From Bacteroidales bacterium (GTDB lineage: Bacteria > Bacteroidota > Bacteroidia > Bacteroidales > UBA932): 64,000 bases of DNA. Where the stretch lies: the NCBI GenBank assembly GCA_029098505.1, contig JAQXOE010000004.1:42164-106163 (forward strand), written 5' to 3'. Both the position numbers and the translations under genes were made by a program. Under the pieces are notes generated by a model, which saw only the letters and a program-made list of their open reading frames with translations, did no database searches and was not told the DNA's origin. Every line of letters begins with the position of its first letter. Positions within the stretch are counted from its first letter, which is position 1. This document shows positions 8,501-18,480 of this stretch, in pieces.

Positions 8501-9421
8501 ATGAAAGTACTTATTGCTACTCAGAAGCCCTTCGCCGCTGCAGCTGTCAACGGTATTAGGGAGATCCTGGAAAAGGCTGGCCATCAGGTAGCTCTCCTCG
8601 AGAAATATCCTGATACAGAGGAGCTTATCCGCAATGTTTCGGATGTCGATGCGATGATTATCCGTTCCGACAAAGTGACTGCAGCCGTGCTGGATGCCGC
8701 CCCTGCCCTCAAGCTTGTCGTACGTGCCGGCGCAGGTTATGACAATGTCGACCTCGAGGCTGCAAGCGCCCGTAAGGTAGTGGTTATGAACACTCCGGGC
8801 CAGAATTCAAATGCCGTTGCAGAGCTCGCCATCGCTATGATGATCTTTATGGCCAGAAACCAGTTTACCCCTGCAACGGGAACTGAAATTATGGGCAAGA
8901 CTCTTGGTATCCAGGCCTTCGGCAATGTCGGTCGTCTCGTTGGTTCCAAGGCTGCCGCCCTGGGAATGAAGGTCAAAGCGGTCGATCCGTTTCTCACCAG
9001 GGAGCAGATCGCTGCAGGCGGAGCGGAGCCTCTCGAGTCGCTTGAGGAGCTCTACTCGAGCTGCGACTACATCTCAGTTCACATCCCTGCCACCCCTCAG
9101 ACCATAGGCTCCATCGGCTACAAGCTCATCACCAGTATGCCTAAGGGCGCGACCCTTGTCAATACCGCCAGAAAGGAGGTAATAGACGATGCGGGACTGG
9201 AGAAGGCCCTGGAAGACCGTCCGGATCTCAAGTACGTCACCGATGTTGCTCCTGACAATATCGAGACCCTGAAGGAAAAATTCGGTCTGAGAGTCTTCGC
9301 CACCCCTAAGAAGATGGGTGCCCAGAGTGCCGAGGCTAATATTAACGCAGGCCTTGCGGCAGCAAGACAGATAGTGGCTTTCTTCGAGAGCGGATGCACC
9401 AGATTCCAGGTTAACAAATAA
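8501..9421 (+). CDS. serA: D-3-phosphoglycerate dehydrogenase SerA (short, lysine type)
   Basis: A 306-residue NAD-dependent dehydrogenase for the first step of serine synthesis. It has the substrate-binding RAGAGYDNVD (75-84), the Rossmann motif GIQAFGNVGRLVG (137-149), and catalytic Arg224 in NTARKE. The usual catalytic histidine in a TPH-G motif is replaced here by lysine: ATPKKMGAQ, with K270 and K271. Short enzymes without ACT or ASB domains and with lysine at this place form a recognised subgroup (type III-K), so the protein is expected to be active. No regulatory serine-binding domain is present. ATG 8501 is chosen because the longer form overlaps serC. Confidence 0.92.
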   Translation: MKVLIATQKPFAAAAVNGIREILEKAGHQVALLEKYPDTEELIRNVSDVDAMIIRSDKVTAAVLDAAPALKLVVRAGAGYDNVDLEAASARKVVVMNTPGQNSNAVAELAIAMMIFMARNQFTPATGTEIMGKTLGIQAFGNVGRLVGSKAAALGMKVKAVDPFLTREQIAAGGAEPLESLEELYSSCDYISVHIPATPQTIGSIGYKLITSMPKGATLVNTARKEVIDDAGLEKALEDRPDLKYVTDVAPDNIETLKEKFGLRVFATPKKMGAQSAEANINAGLAAARQIVAFFESGCTRFQVNK

Positions 9422-9433
9422 TATCGACTATAT

Positions 9434-10675
9434 ATGGTACGCGTAAAACCCTTCGCTGCAATACGTCCTCCAAAGTCCATTGTAACGGAAGTCGCAGCAC
9501 CTCCTTATGACGTCCTCGATTCAGTTGAAGCCAAGGCAATGGCGGGAGAGAAATCCCTCCTCCACATCACCAAGCCCGAGATTGACTTCGACCCTATCCT
9601 CCCTGACCACGACCAGCGTGTATATGACAAGGCTGTAGCCAACTTCAAGGAGTGGCAGGAAAAGGGCTGGCTGGTACAGGACAGCAAGTCCTGCTACTAC
9701 ATCTATTCCCAGACTATGGGAGAGCGCACCCAGTACGGAATAGTGCTCTGTGCCCACACTGACGACTATGCAGAGGGCAAGATCAAGAAGCACGAGCTCA
9801 CCCGAAAGGACAAGGAAGATGACCGTATGATTCACGTGAAAATCCAAAGAGCCAATATCGAGCCCGTATTCTTCGCTTACAGGGACAATGAAGGCATTTC
9901 GGCCATAGTGTCAAAGTACATTGCGGGCGAGTCTGAATACCGTTTTGTGGATGAGCACGGCTTCGGACACGAGTTCTGGGTAGTTGATGACGATGCCGAC
10001 ATCGAGCGCATCACATCTCTCTTCACCAATGAAGTCGACGCCTTCTATGTAGCTGACGGACACCATCGCACTGCGGCAGCAGCCAGAGTGGGAGCCGAAC
10101 TTCGTGCGGCCAATCCGAATCATAACGGCAGTGAGGAATACAATTACTTCATGGCTGTATGCTTCCCTGAGAGCCACCTCAGAATCATAGACTACAACAG
10201 GGTCGTAAAGGATCTCAACGGACTGGCTCCTACCCAGATTATCGGAATGCTCGGCGAGGATTTCGACATCACTTGCAAGGGCAGTGAAATCTATCATCCT
10301 CAGGAACTCCACGACTTCGCGATGTACCTCCAGGGCAAGTGGTATTCACTCAAGGCCCGTCCTGGAAGATATGACGACAATGACCCTATCGGAGTCCTGG
10401 ATGTCACCATCCTTTCCCGTCTTGTCCTTGACAAGATATTGGGAATCAAGGATTTGCGTACAGACAAGAGAATAGATTTCGTCGGAGGTATCAGAGGTCT
10501 CGAGGAGTTGTCGCGCAGAGTCGACAGCGGTGAGATGCAGATTGCCTTCGCCCTCTATCCTGTGTCAATGACACAGCTTCTCAACATTGCGGACAGTGGA
10601 TGCATTATGCCGCCTAAGACGACCTGGTTCGAGCCGAAACTTCGCTCGGGTCTGGCCATACATAAACTCGATTGA
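9434..10675 (+). CDS. DUF1015 family protein
   Basis: A 413-residue member of DUF1015, beginning with the typical VRVKPFAAIRPPKSIVTEVAAPPYDVL. A central YVADGHHRTAAA motif (near residue 205) resembles the ParB-like CTP/serine-kinase fold, to which DUF1015 proteins have been related; the family includes SbnI/SerK-like serine kinases. Its fixed place after serC and serA supports a job in serine metabolism, for example serine kinase-like activity, but this is inference. It starts 12 bases after serA and is followed at once by recQ. Confidence 0.85.
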   Translation: MVRVKPFAAIRPPKSIVTEVAAPPYDVLDSVEAKAMAGEKSLLHITKPEIDFDPILPDHDQRVYDKAVANFKEWQEKGWLVQDSKSCYYIYSQTMGERTQYGIVLCAHTDDYAEGKIKKHELTRKDKEDDRMIHVKIQRANIEPVFFAYRDNEGISAIVSKYIAGESEYRFVDEHGFGHEFWVVDDDADIERITSLFTNEVDAFYVADGHHRTAAAARVGAELRAANPNHNGSEEYNYFMAVCFPESHLRIIDYNRVVKDLNGLAPTQIIGMLGEDFDITCKGSEIYHPQELHDFAMYLQGKWYSLKARPGRYDDNDPIGVLDVTILSRLVLDKILGIKDLRTDKRIDFVGGIRGLEELSRRVDSGEMQIAFALYPVSMTQLLNIADSGCIMPPKTTWFEPKLRSGLAIHKLD

Positions 10676-10695
10676 CATTCATCCAAAACGACTAT

Positions 10696-12909
10696 ATGTC
10701 CACCATTGATTCGGCTGCATTGCGCCTGAAACTTAAAGAGTTCTTCGGTTATGACAATTTCAAGGGAGACCAGGAACGGATAATAATGCATTTGATTGGA
10801 GGCAACGATGCCTTCGTCCTGATGCCGACCGGAGGAGGCAAATCACTTTGCTTCCAGCTTCCGGCACTGGTGATGCCGGGCACGGCCATTGTTATTTCTC
10901 CTTTGATTGCCCTGATGAAGAATCAGGTGGATGCCATACGCGGTTTCGTGTCTGAAGATGACGGAATAGCGCACTTCCTGAACTCTTCCCTGAACAAGGC
11001 GCAGATACAGGAAGTCCGTGAGGACGTGCTTTCAGGCAGGACGAAGCTGCTTTATGTGGCTCCCGAATCATTGACAAAGGAGGATAATGTTGCGCTGCTC
11101 AAGGAGGTGAAAATCTCCTTCTATGCCATCGACGAAGCGCATTGCATCTCGGAATGGGGACACGATTTCAGACAGGAGTACGGCCGTATCCGTTCACTTG
11201 TGGACGAGATCGGCCGGGCTCCGATAATCGCCCTGACAGCCACTGCCACTCCAAAGGTGCAGCACGACATCCTGAAGAACCTCGGCATACCAGATGCCAC
11301 GGTCTTCCGTTCTTCCTTCAACCGTCCCAACCTGCTTTATGAAATCCGGGACAAGGTCGATACCGAAAAGGACATAGTCAAATACATCAAACAGAATCCG
11401 GGAAAGTCCGGAATCGTTTACTGCCTCAGCAGAAAAAAGGTGGAGGAACTCTCCGAACTGCTCTGTCTCAATGATATAAAGGCCCGTCCTTATCACGCCG
11501 GCCTTGATGCCAAGACCAGGGCCGAGAACCAGGACGCCTTTCTCAGCGAGGAAATCAATGTGATTGTCGCCACCATTGCCTTCGGAATGGGCATTGACAA
11601 GCCTGATGTCCGTTTCGTCATCCATTATGATATTCCGAAGAGTATAGAGAGCTATTATCAGGAGACAGGCCGCGCCGGCAGGGACGGCCGTGAGGGTCAT
11701 TGCATAACCTACTACAGCTACAAGGACATTCAGAAACTGGAGAAGTTTATGCAGGGCAAGCCTGTGGCCGAGAAGCAGATTGGAAAGCAGCTGCTCTCAG
11801 AGGTGGTGGCCTATGCCGAGTCTAACCAGTGCCGCAGGCGCTTGCTGCTCAGCTATTTCGGAGAAGATTATCCGAAGGAAAATTGCGGCTGCTGTGACAA
11901 TTGCCTTCACCCGAAGAAGAGCTTCGATGGACAGAAGGAGATGACTCTGGCCATAAGGCTGGTAAGCTCCCTTCCGGAGAAGTTCAAGCTCGAACATATT
12001 GCCAATATACTGGCCGGGGTGACGACGGCTGACATCTGCACCTACCTTCACGACAAACTGCCTCTCTTCGGTGCGGGCAAGGCGCATAATGCGAGATTCT
12101 GGGGTATGGTGATACACCAGGGTCTTATACTCCATCTTCTGGACAAGGAAATCGAGTCCTATGGCCTCATCGGTGTTACGACCAAGGGCCTCGGCTACCT
12201 GGAACATCCTTTCCCGGTAACCCTCTTTGAGGACCGTGTCTTCGCGAACGAGAGCGAGGAGGATGATGACGACGAGAAAGTGGCTGCGAACAATGCCGCA
12301 AGGGGCGGAAGCGGTGGAGACCCCGTACTTTTGTCGATGCTCAAGGATCTCAGAAAGTCACTAGCCTCGAAGTCAAAGCTTTCCCCTTGGATTATCTTTG
12401 GCGATCCCGCCCTTGAGGATATGTCCATTCAGTATCCTATCCGTATTGAGGAACTGAAGAACTGTCAGGGCGTTGGAGAGGGTAAGGCGAAGAAATTCGG
12501 GGCCGAATTCGTCGAACTTATCAAGAAATACGTGGAGGAAAACGAGATAATACGTCCTAATGATTTCGTGGTCAAGTCCGCGCCGAGCAAGTCCGCCAAC
12601 AAGATTTTCATAATCCAAAGCATAGACAGAAGACTCTCGCTTGAAGATATTGCCGGAGCCAAGAATCTCGATACGGACGAACTGATGGGTGAAATAGAAG
12701 CCATAGTCTCCACGGGAACCAAGCTCAATCTGAACTACTATATCAGCCAAAACATTGATGATGAAGTCGTTGCTGAGATTATGGACTATTTCAAGACCGA
12801 AGCTCAGTCGGACTCTCTTGACGAGGCGCTGAAGGCCCTGGGCGCTGACTATGATGAAATGGAAATAAGGCTGGTAAGAATCAAATTTCTCTGCGAGATA
12901 GCGTCATAA
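10696..12909 (+). CDS. recQ: ATP-dependent DNA helicase RecQ
   Basis: A 737-residue 3'-5' helicase of recombination and repair. It has Walker A TGGGKS (45-50), DEAH (146-149), motif VI with ETGRAGRDG, then the RecQ zinc-binding region (about 378-401, CRRRLLLSYFGE and CGCCDNC), a winged-helix RQC domain, and an HRDC-like segment near 585-650 (IRIEELKNCQGVGEGKAKKFG). A further 80-residue helical C-terminus follows. ATG 10696 is preferred over an in-frame TTG at 10672 that touches the DUF1015 stop. It is probably transcribed with the ser genes, since no terminator separates them. Confidence 0.95.
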   Translation: MSTIDSAALRLKLKEFFGYDNFKGDQERIIMHLIGGNDAFVLMPTGGGKSLCFQLPALVMPGTAIVISPLIALMKNQVDAIRGFVSEDDGIAHFLNSSLNKAQIQEVREDVLSGRTKLLYVAPESLTKEDNVALLKEVKISFYAIDEAHCISEWGHDFRQEYGRIRSLVDEIGRAPIIALTATATPKVQHDILKNLGIPDATVFRSSFNRPNLLYEIRDKVDTEKDIVKYIKQNPGKSGIVYCLSRKKVEELSELLCLNDIKARPYHAGLDAKTRAENQDAFLSEEINVIVATIAFGMGIDKPDVRFVIHYDIPKSIESYYQETGRAGRDGREGHCITYYSYKDIQKLEKFMQGKPVAEKQIGKQLLSEVVAYAESNQCRRRLLLSYFGEDYPKENCGCCDNCLHPKKSFDGQKEMTLAIRLVSSLPEKFKLEHIANILAGVTTADICTYLHDKLPLFGAGKAHNARFWGMVIHQGLILHLLDKEIESYGLIGVTTKGLGYLEHPFPVTLFEDRVFANESEEDDDDEKVAANNAARGGSGGDPVLLSMLKDLRKSLASKSKLSPWIIFGDPALEDMSIQYPIRIEELKNCQGVGEGKAKKFGAEFVELIKKYVEENEIIRPNDFVVKSAPSKSANKIFIIQSIDRRLSLEDIAGAKNLDTDELMGEIEAIVSTGTKLNLNYYISQNIDDEVVAEIMDYFKTEAQSDSLDEALKALGADYDEMEIRLVRIKFLCEIAS

Positions 12910-12924
12910 GCGGCAGGAAATACC

Positions 12925-12940
12925 TATCTTTGTATCTTTG
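12925..12940 (+). promoter_or_regulatory. Tandem -7 elements before the DUF308 gene and dnaG
   Basis: TATCTTTG occurs twice back to back, 12925-12932 and 12933-12940, just after recQ and 18 bases before the next ATG. Both copies fit TAnnTTTG. No clear TTTG -33 box is present. Confidence 0.65.
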
Positions 12941-12958
12941 TGAAAACTTTGATACAAA

Positions 12959-13615
12959 ATGATTACCTTCGGTTATAAAAGCAAGTTCAGCAGCATACTT
13001 CGTGCTTGTGCGGCTATTGCCATCGGTGCAGTGATGATAATCAGCACCAATGCTACAGAGACTGTCGTGCGCGTCATTGCCGCTTTCCTTTTTGCGGCAG
13101 GACTGGTCTCGCTATTATACGGATATACAAACAGGAAAAGCGGCGCTATGTCCTTGCTGTCGGTCAATGCGGTGGTGGACATTGCCCTCGGTCTTGTTTT
13201 GTTCCTTTTTCCTACCGGAGTGGCGCATCTCATCACCATCCTGATCGGAATCGCGCTGCTCATTTTCGGCCTGTTGCAGGTAATTGTCCTCTCGGGTACC
13301 CTGTCCCTTGTGGGTTCAGGCCTGTATTCCGTTATCCTTTCGGGCCTGGCTGTAGTAGCGGGAATTATTCTTGTCTTCAATCCTTTCAGTCAGACAATTA
13401 TGAGCATTATTGCCGGCGCCGCCCTCATATTATACGGTGTGTCCGAACTTATCTCGACTGTCAGGGTCAATAAGGCTGAAAAGGCATATGAGGTCAAGTA
13501 CGGTAGCGTGGAAAGGGAGGAGAGCAGCAGTCCCAAGGATTTCAGTACCAGCGGAATATCTGATGCCAAGGAAGTAGAATACGAAAAGATAGATGATCCC
13601 GCAGGCGACAGTTGA
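12959..13615 (+). CDS. DUF308 (HdeD-like) membrane protein
   Basis: A 218-residue inner-membrane protein with six predicted helices in about 175 residues, grouped as three hairpins (for example IAIGAVMIIS, ALGLVLFLFPTGVAHLITILIG, GVSELISTV). This is the DUF308/HdeD pattern; HdeD is linked to acid resistance in enterobacteria, but the function in Bacteroidota is unknown. The last 45 residues are charged and probably cytoplasmic. Its end overlaps the start of dnaG by 23 bases, suggesting translational coupling with primase. Confidence 0.78.
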   Translation: MITFGYKSKFSSILRACAAIAIGAVMIISTNATETVVRVIAAFLFAAGLVSLLYGYTNRKSGAMSLLSVNAVVDIALGLVLFLFPTGVAHLITILIGIALLIFGLLQVIVLSGTLSLVGSGLYSVILSGLAVVAGIILVFNPFSQTIMSIIAGAALILYGVSELISTVRVNKAEKAYEVKYGSVEREESSSPKDFSTSGISDAKEVEYEKIDDPAGDS

Positions 13616-15587
13616 CCAGATTCTGGATGCTGCCAGAATTGAGGAAGTGGTAAGTGACTTCGTGACATTGAGACGTCGCGGAGCCAGCCTTGTCGCTTGC
13701 TGTCCCTTTCATAACGAGAAGACTCCTTCCTTCTATGTAACCCCGGCCAAGGGCATATTCAAATGCTTCGGCTGCGGCAAGGCCGGTTCCGCCGTAGGTT
13801 TCATTATGGAACACGAGCATTGCAGCTATGTTGAGGCTCTTAAGTACCTTGCCAGGAAATATCACATTGAGGTCCAGGAACGGGAAGACAGTCCAGAGGA
13901 ACTCGCCCAGAAGCAGAAGAGCGAGAGCCTGATGCTGGTTTCGGACTTCGCACAGAAGTTCTTTGCCGACAATCTGAAGACTGCCGAAGGCCGTACTTTG
14001 GGTCTTCAGTACCTGCACAGCAGGGGACTTGATGACAATACCATAGCCCGCTTCGGTCTCGGTTGGGCTCCGTCCGCGAAAAGCGCCCTCGCTGATGCTG
14101 CCATTGCCGCAGGATTCAAGCCGGAATATCTGATAGAAACAGGACTCTGCATCAGATACGATGACGGAAGACTGGTGGACCGCTTCCACGAACGCGCGAT
14201 GTTCCCCATACATTCGGTCAGCGGCAGGGTGATTGCCTTCAGCGGCAGGACTCTGAAGAGCGATACGAACATTGCCAAATATGTCAATTCGCCCGAAACG
14301 CCGATTTACGTGAAAAGCCGCGCCCTCTACGGCCTCTATCTCGCGAAGGCTTCGATTGCCCGCAACGACCGCTGCTATCTGGCTGAGGGCAATGTGGATG
14401 TGGTCTCAATGCACCAACTGGGCATTGACAATGTGCTCGCGTCCTGCGGAACCTCTCTGACCGAGGAGCAGATACGCATCATCAAGAAGTTTACGGAGAA
14501 CGTTACGGTGATGTATGACGGCGACAAGGCCGGAATCCACGCCGCTCTCAGGGCAATAGGAATGATCCTCAAAGAGGGAATGAACGTGCGCTTGCTGCTC
14601 TTCCCTGAAGGAGATGATCCGGACTCATATTGCCGCAAGCACACTTTGGAGGAGGTGCGCTCCTTCATTGCCTCCAATGAGGAGGATTTCCTCTCTTATA
14701 TGATCAGGGTCAATCCTCCCGGCGACGGAGACCCTCTCAAGCGCGCGAAGCTTATCAATGATGTCGCCGATACCATTGCCCTCATTCCTGATGCGGTGAA
14801 GCGTTCGGTCTATGTGTCGAGTGCGGCGCAGCAGCTGGGCATCGAGGCCAATGTCATATTGGACCGCATCTCCTCGACGAAGAACCGTCTGATGGAGGAG
14901 GAAGCGAAGCTTGAGGAGCGCCGGCGGAGAAGGGTTGAGGCCGGACTGGACCCCGATTTCGATGCGCAGAGCCCCGGGAGCGGCGAACAGCAATTGCCAC
15001 AAAAGGCTGAACAACTTTCGATGGATACGCTGCTGGTGAACAAGGCTGTGGCGCCGGCGGAGAAGGATTTGCTCTTCTTTATGCTCACCCACGGCACCGA
15101 GGTCCTGGACTTCGAGACGGATTCGGACTACTATTCCGGCTCTGAAAATGACAAGCCTCTGGTTGCTGAGTTTATCCGTATGGCCCTGGAGGAGGGAAAC
15201 GAGTTCCTGAATCCGGTTCTGGAAAGCACCTACCTGGCCTATATGGAGGCTTACGACGAGGGCTATTCGCAGGAGGAGATCCTGCGCCGCCTCATCAACT
15301 CGCCCGACAGGAAGGTGGCCTTTGTGGCGGCTGAACTTTCGATAGAGCGTTATCAATTGACAGTCAAGGCTTTTGAAGATGCATTGACCACGACCTCCAC
15401 CTGGCTTGTGATGTATGTGCCGAGGGCAATACTCTGCTATCACGAGAGTCGCCTGAACTACCGTATCAGCGAACTCCGCGGGCAGCTGGCGCAAAGCTCC
15501 GACATTGAACGTCAAGAGCATATATTGCAGGAAATGATGAGCCTTCAGGCCGCCCTGGCCAAGGTCAAGGCAAAACTGGGAAGATAG
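13593..15587 (+). CDS. dnaG: DNA primase DnaG
   Basis: A 664-residue primase that makes RNA primers at the replication fork. The N-terminal CHC2 zinc ribbon has C37, H40, C58 and C61 ([23 protein letters not shown]). The TOPRIM domain follows, with [10 protein letters not shown] holding the catalytic Glu and [11 protein letters not shown] the acidic pair. The C-terminal 200 residues are helical, as expected for the DnaB-interacting region. The ATG lies inside the end of the DUF308 gene; metG starts 13 bases after the stop. The three genes probably form one unit. Confidence 0.96.
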   Translation: MIPQATVDQILDAARIEEVVSDFVTLRRRGASLVACCPFHNEKTPSFYVTPAKGIFKCFGCGKAGSAVGFIMEHEHCSYVEALKYLARKYHIEVQEREDSPEELAQKQKSESLMLVSDFAQKFFADNLKTAEGRTLGLQYLHSRGLDDNTIARFGLGWAPSAKSALADAAIAAGFKPEYLIETGLCIRYDDGRLVDRFHERAMFPIHSVSGRVIAFSGRTLKSDTNIAKYVNSPETPIYVKSRALYGLYLAKASIARNDRCYLAEGNVDVVSMHQLGIDNVLASCGTSLTEEQIRIIKKFTENVTVMYDGDKAGIHAALRAIGMILKEGMNVRLLLFPEGDDPDSYCRKHTLEEVRSFIASNEEDFLSYMIRVNPPGDGDPLKRAKLINDVADTIALIPDAVKRSVYVSSAAQQLGIEANVILDRISSTKNRLMEEEAKLEERRRRRVEAGLDPDFDAQSPGSGEQQLPQKAEQLSMDTLLVNKAVAPAEKDLLFFMLTHGTEVLDFETDSDYYSGSENDKPLVAEFIRMALEEGNEFLNPVLESTYLAYMEAYDEGYSQEEILRRLINSPDRKVAFVAAELSIERYQLTVKAFEDALTTTSTWLVMYVPRAILCYHESRLNYRISELRGQLAQSSDIERQEHILQEMMSLQAALAKVKAKLGR

Positions 15588-15600
15588 ATACAAACATTAT

Positions 15601-17799
15601 ATGGAAAAGAACTACAAAAGAACACTTGTGACCTGTGCGCTGCCTTATGCGAACGGTCCGGTCCATATCGGACACCTTGCAGGTGTATATGTGCCTGCCG
15701 ACATTTATGTCCGCTACCTCAGGATGAGGGGCGAGGATGTGCTCTATGTCTGCGGCTCGGATGAGCACGGTGTGCCTATCACCATAAAGGCGCGTCAGCA
15801 GGGTTGCACCCCTCAGGATATAGTGGACAAATACCACAAAATCATCAAGGACTCGTTTACTGGTCTCGGAATCAATTTCGACATCTACGGACGCACCAGC
15901 TCCGAGGTTCACTCGAAGAATGCTTCGGAGTTCTTCAGAAAGCTCTACGATGAAGGCAAGTTCATCACTAAAGAGTCCGAGCAGTACTATGATCCGGAGG
16001 CGAAGACCTTCCTTGCAGACCGCTATATCGTGGGTACCTGCCCGAAGTGCGGTGCGGAGGGAGCTTACGGAGACCAGTGCGAAAAGTGCGGAAGCACACT
16101 CAGCCCGGAAGAACTCATCAATCCTAAGTCGAAGCTCAGCGGAGCAGAACCGATAAAGAAGAAAACTTCCCACTGGTATCTTCCTCTGGACCAGTATGAA
16201 AGCTGGCTCAGCGAATGGATACTGGAAGGACATAAGGAGTGGAGGTCAAATGTTTACGGCCAGTGCAAGAGCTGGATTGACGGAGGTCTCCAGCCTCGCG
16301 CCGTATCCCGTGACCTTGATTGGGGAGTGCCCGTTCCTGTAGAGGGAGCCGAGGGCAAGGTGCTCTACGTCTGGTTCGATGCACCTATCGGATATATCTC
16401 CAATACCCAGGAGCTGCTTCCTCAGTCCTGGGAACGCTGGTGGAAGAGCGAGGATACCAAGCTCGTCCACTTCATTGGAAAGGACAATATCGTCTTCCAC
16501 TGCATCGTCTTCCCTTCTATGCTCAAGGCCTACGGTGACGGCTATATACTGCCGGACAATGTGCCTTCGAACGAGTTCCTGAACCTCGAGGGCGACAAGA
16601 TTTCCACATCCCGCAACTGGGCTGTATGGGCTCACGAGTATCTGGAGCAATTCCCGGGCAAGGAGGATGTGATGAGATATGTGCTCACCGCCAATGCTCC
16701 TGAGACCAAGGACAATGACTTCAGCTGGAAGGACTTCCAAACCCGCAACAACAGCGAGCTGGTAGCCATCTTCGGAAACTTTGTCAATAGGGCTATAGTG
16801 CTGACACACAAATACTTCGATGGCAAGGTTCCGGCTCGAGGCGAGCTTCTTGACGTCGACAGGGAGACTCTCGCGGAGATTCCTGTACTCAGGGCTTCCC
16901 TCGAGAAGAACATAGAGGGCTATCATTTCCGCGAGGCTCTCAAGGATGCTATGTCCATTGCCCGCGTAGGAAACAAATACATCTCGGATACAGAACCGTG
17001 GAAGGTGGCCAAGACCGATATGGCCCGCACCGCCACCATACTCAATGTCTGCATCCAGATCTGCGCCGACCTGGCGATTGCCTTCGAGCCTTTCACTCCT
17101 TTTGCTGCTGAGAAGCTCCGCAAGATGCTGGGTGTATGCATCTGTGCAGGCATTGACCACCGCAAGGGCGAGCAGGAGACCGTAAATACCTATAAAGAGG
17201 GTGAGGGCGCAGCTATTCATACCGTATCGGCTGCTGCACCGATGGAGGCTTCAAGCTGCCCTGGCTTCGGAAAATGCGTCTGCCTGAATTGGAATATGCT
17301 CGGCAATACCGACATCCTCAGTGAAGGCCACGAAATCGGAGCGGCTGAACTCCTCTTCGCCAAGATTGAGGACGAAGCCATCCAGGCACAACTCGACCGC
17401 CTTGATGCGATACGTGCCGAGCGTGAGGCCGCAGCCAAGGCAGAAGCGGCGCGACAGGTCGCTCCGCAGAAGGCGGAATGCAGCTTCGAGGATTTCGAAA
17501 AGATGGACATAAGAACAGCCACCGTACTCGAGGCCGAAAGAGTGCCGAAGACGGACAAGTTGCTGAAACTCAGCATAGATACTGGCATTGACAAGAGAAC
17601 TATCGTATCCGGAATCGCTGAATACTATGCGCCTGAGGATATAGTAGGAAAGCAGATTTGCATACTCGCCAACCTCGCTCCGCGCAAAATCCGCGGCATC
17701 GAGTCGAAGGGTATGATACTGATGGCCCGCCAGGGTGACGGCAAGATGCGCTTCATCACCCCGCAGGAGGTTCTGAACAACGGTGCTGAAATAGGTTGA
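15601..17799 (+). CDS. metG: Methionine-tRNA ligase with a cysteine-rich insertion
   Basis: A 732-residue methionyl-tRNA synthetase. HIGH is at 22-25, a two-knuckle zinc region at C147/C150 and C160/C163, and the KMSKS-equivalent loop reads KISTS (333-337). The C-terminal 110 residues form the EMAP/Trbp tRNA-binding domain ([17 protein letters not shown]). Most homologues are near 680 residues. The excess is an insertion of about 48 residues inside the anticodon-binding helical domain, residues 512-561, with cysteines at 513, 515, 553, 559 and 561. The sequence resumes normally at LNWNMLG. The gene is in the dnaG unit and converges on the methyltransferase gene. Confidence 0.95.
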   Translation: MEKNYKRTLVTCALPYANGPVHIGHLAGVYVPADIYVRYLRMRGEDVLYVCGSDEHGVPITIKARQQGCTPQDIVDKYHKIIKDSFTGLGINFDIYGRTSSEVHSKNASEFFRKLYDEGKFITKESEQYYDPEAKTFLADRYIVGTCPKCGAEGAYGDQCEKCGSTLSPEELINPKSKLSGAEPIKKKTSHWYLPLDQYESWLSEWILEGHKEWRSNVYGQCKSWIDGGLQPRAVSRDLDWGVPVPVEGAEGKVLYVWFDAPIGYISNTQELLPQSWERWWKSEDTKLVHFIGKDNIVFHCIVFPSMLKAYGDGYILPDNVPSNEFLNLEGDKISTSRNWAVWAHEYLEQFPGKEDVMRYVLTANAPETKDNDFSWKDFQTRNNSELVAIFGNFVNRAIVLTHKYFDGKVPARGELLDVDRETLAEIPVLRASLEKNIEGYHFREALKDAMSIARVGNKYISDTEPWKVAKTDMARTATILNVCIQICADLAIAFEPFTPFAAEKLRKMLGVCICAGIDHRKGEQETVNTYKEGEGAAIHTVSAAAPMEASSCPGFGKCVCLNWNMLGNTDILSEGHEIGAAELLFAKIEDEAIQAQLDRLDAIRAEREAAAKAEAARQVAPQKAECSFEDFEKMDIRTATVLEAERVPKTDKLLKLSIDTGIDKRTIVSGIAEYYAPEDIVGKQICILANLAPRKIRGIESKGMILMARQGDGKMRFITPQEVLNNGAEIG

Positions 17800-17832
17800 T
17801 TCCGTCAGCGATATCAAGAGGAGTGCGTGATG

Positions 17833-18474
17833 CTATTTCCGCCTTATGACGCTTAAGCCGTCGCGGATGGGGAGCATCACGCACTCCACTCTTTCATCGG
17901 CCGCCACCATATCGTTGAAGGCCAGCAGGCCCTGCGTCTGCTTGTCCACGGACGGCTTTTCCGCATAGACCTTGCCTCCCAGCATCACATCGTCCACCAG
18001 CAGTATGCTTCCAGGATGCATCATCTCAATTATCAGGCGGTAATATTCGCAATACTCCCTCTTGTTGGCATCCATATAGATGAGGTCGTAGCTGCGTCCC
18101 TCAGCAGCGAAGCTCTCGAGGGTGTCGATGGCATTGCCAAGATGGAGCTTGATGCGCCCACTGAGGCCGGAGCGCTCCCAACCTTCGCGGATCAGGTCCT
18201 CCAGCTCGTCGTTGATTTCGAGAGTGTCGACCAATCCTCCTTCGGGCAGTCCATAGGCGAGGCAGAGGGCCGAATATCCGGTGAAGGTGCCGATTTCCAG
18301 CACCCTGCGTGCCTGGCATAGCTCTACCAGTATGGTCAGCAGACGGCCTTGAACCGCCCCTGAAAGCATTCTGGGGTAATTGGTGCGGATATAGGTCTGT
18401 TTCTCAATCCAAGCGAGAGCCTCGCTCTGTGGGCTGGAGTGCTCCCTGATGTATTTGTCCTGTGCGCTTTCCAT
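17833..18474 (-). CDS. O-methyltransferase family 3 (class I SAM)
   Basis: A 213-residue methyltransferase related to catechol and caffeoyl-CoA O-methyltransferases. The SAM-binding motif is VLEIGTFTGYSALCLA (58-73), the acidic motif TLEINDE follows, and DLIYMDANKREY carries the expected metal-binding Asp. Bacterial members methylate small catechol-like compounds or tRNA (TrmR group, 5-methoxyuridine); the substrate here is unknown. It is the third gene on the minus strand after the secreted protein and the M16 peptidase, with six bases between it and the peptidase. Confidence 0.85.
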   Translation of the reverse strand: MESAQDKYIREHSSPQSEALAWIEKQTYIRTNYPRMLSGAVQGRLLTILVELCQARRVLEIGTFTGYSALCLAYGLPEGGLVDTLEINDELEDLIREGWERSGLSGRIKLHLGNAIDTLESFAAEGRSYDLIYMDANKREYCEYYRLIIEMMHPGSILLVDDVMLGGKVYAEKPSVDKQTQGLLAFNDMVAADERVECVMLPIRDGLSVIRRK

Positions 18475-18480
18475 TGCCTG

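Noticed and set aside
8501..9421. SerA as an inactive enzyme because its catalytic histidine is missing
   Set aside because: Lysine at this position defines a known active subgroup of the family, and the gene sits in a serine operon.
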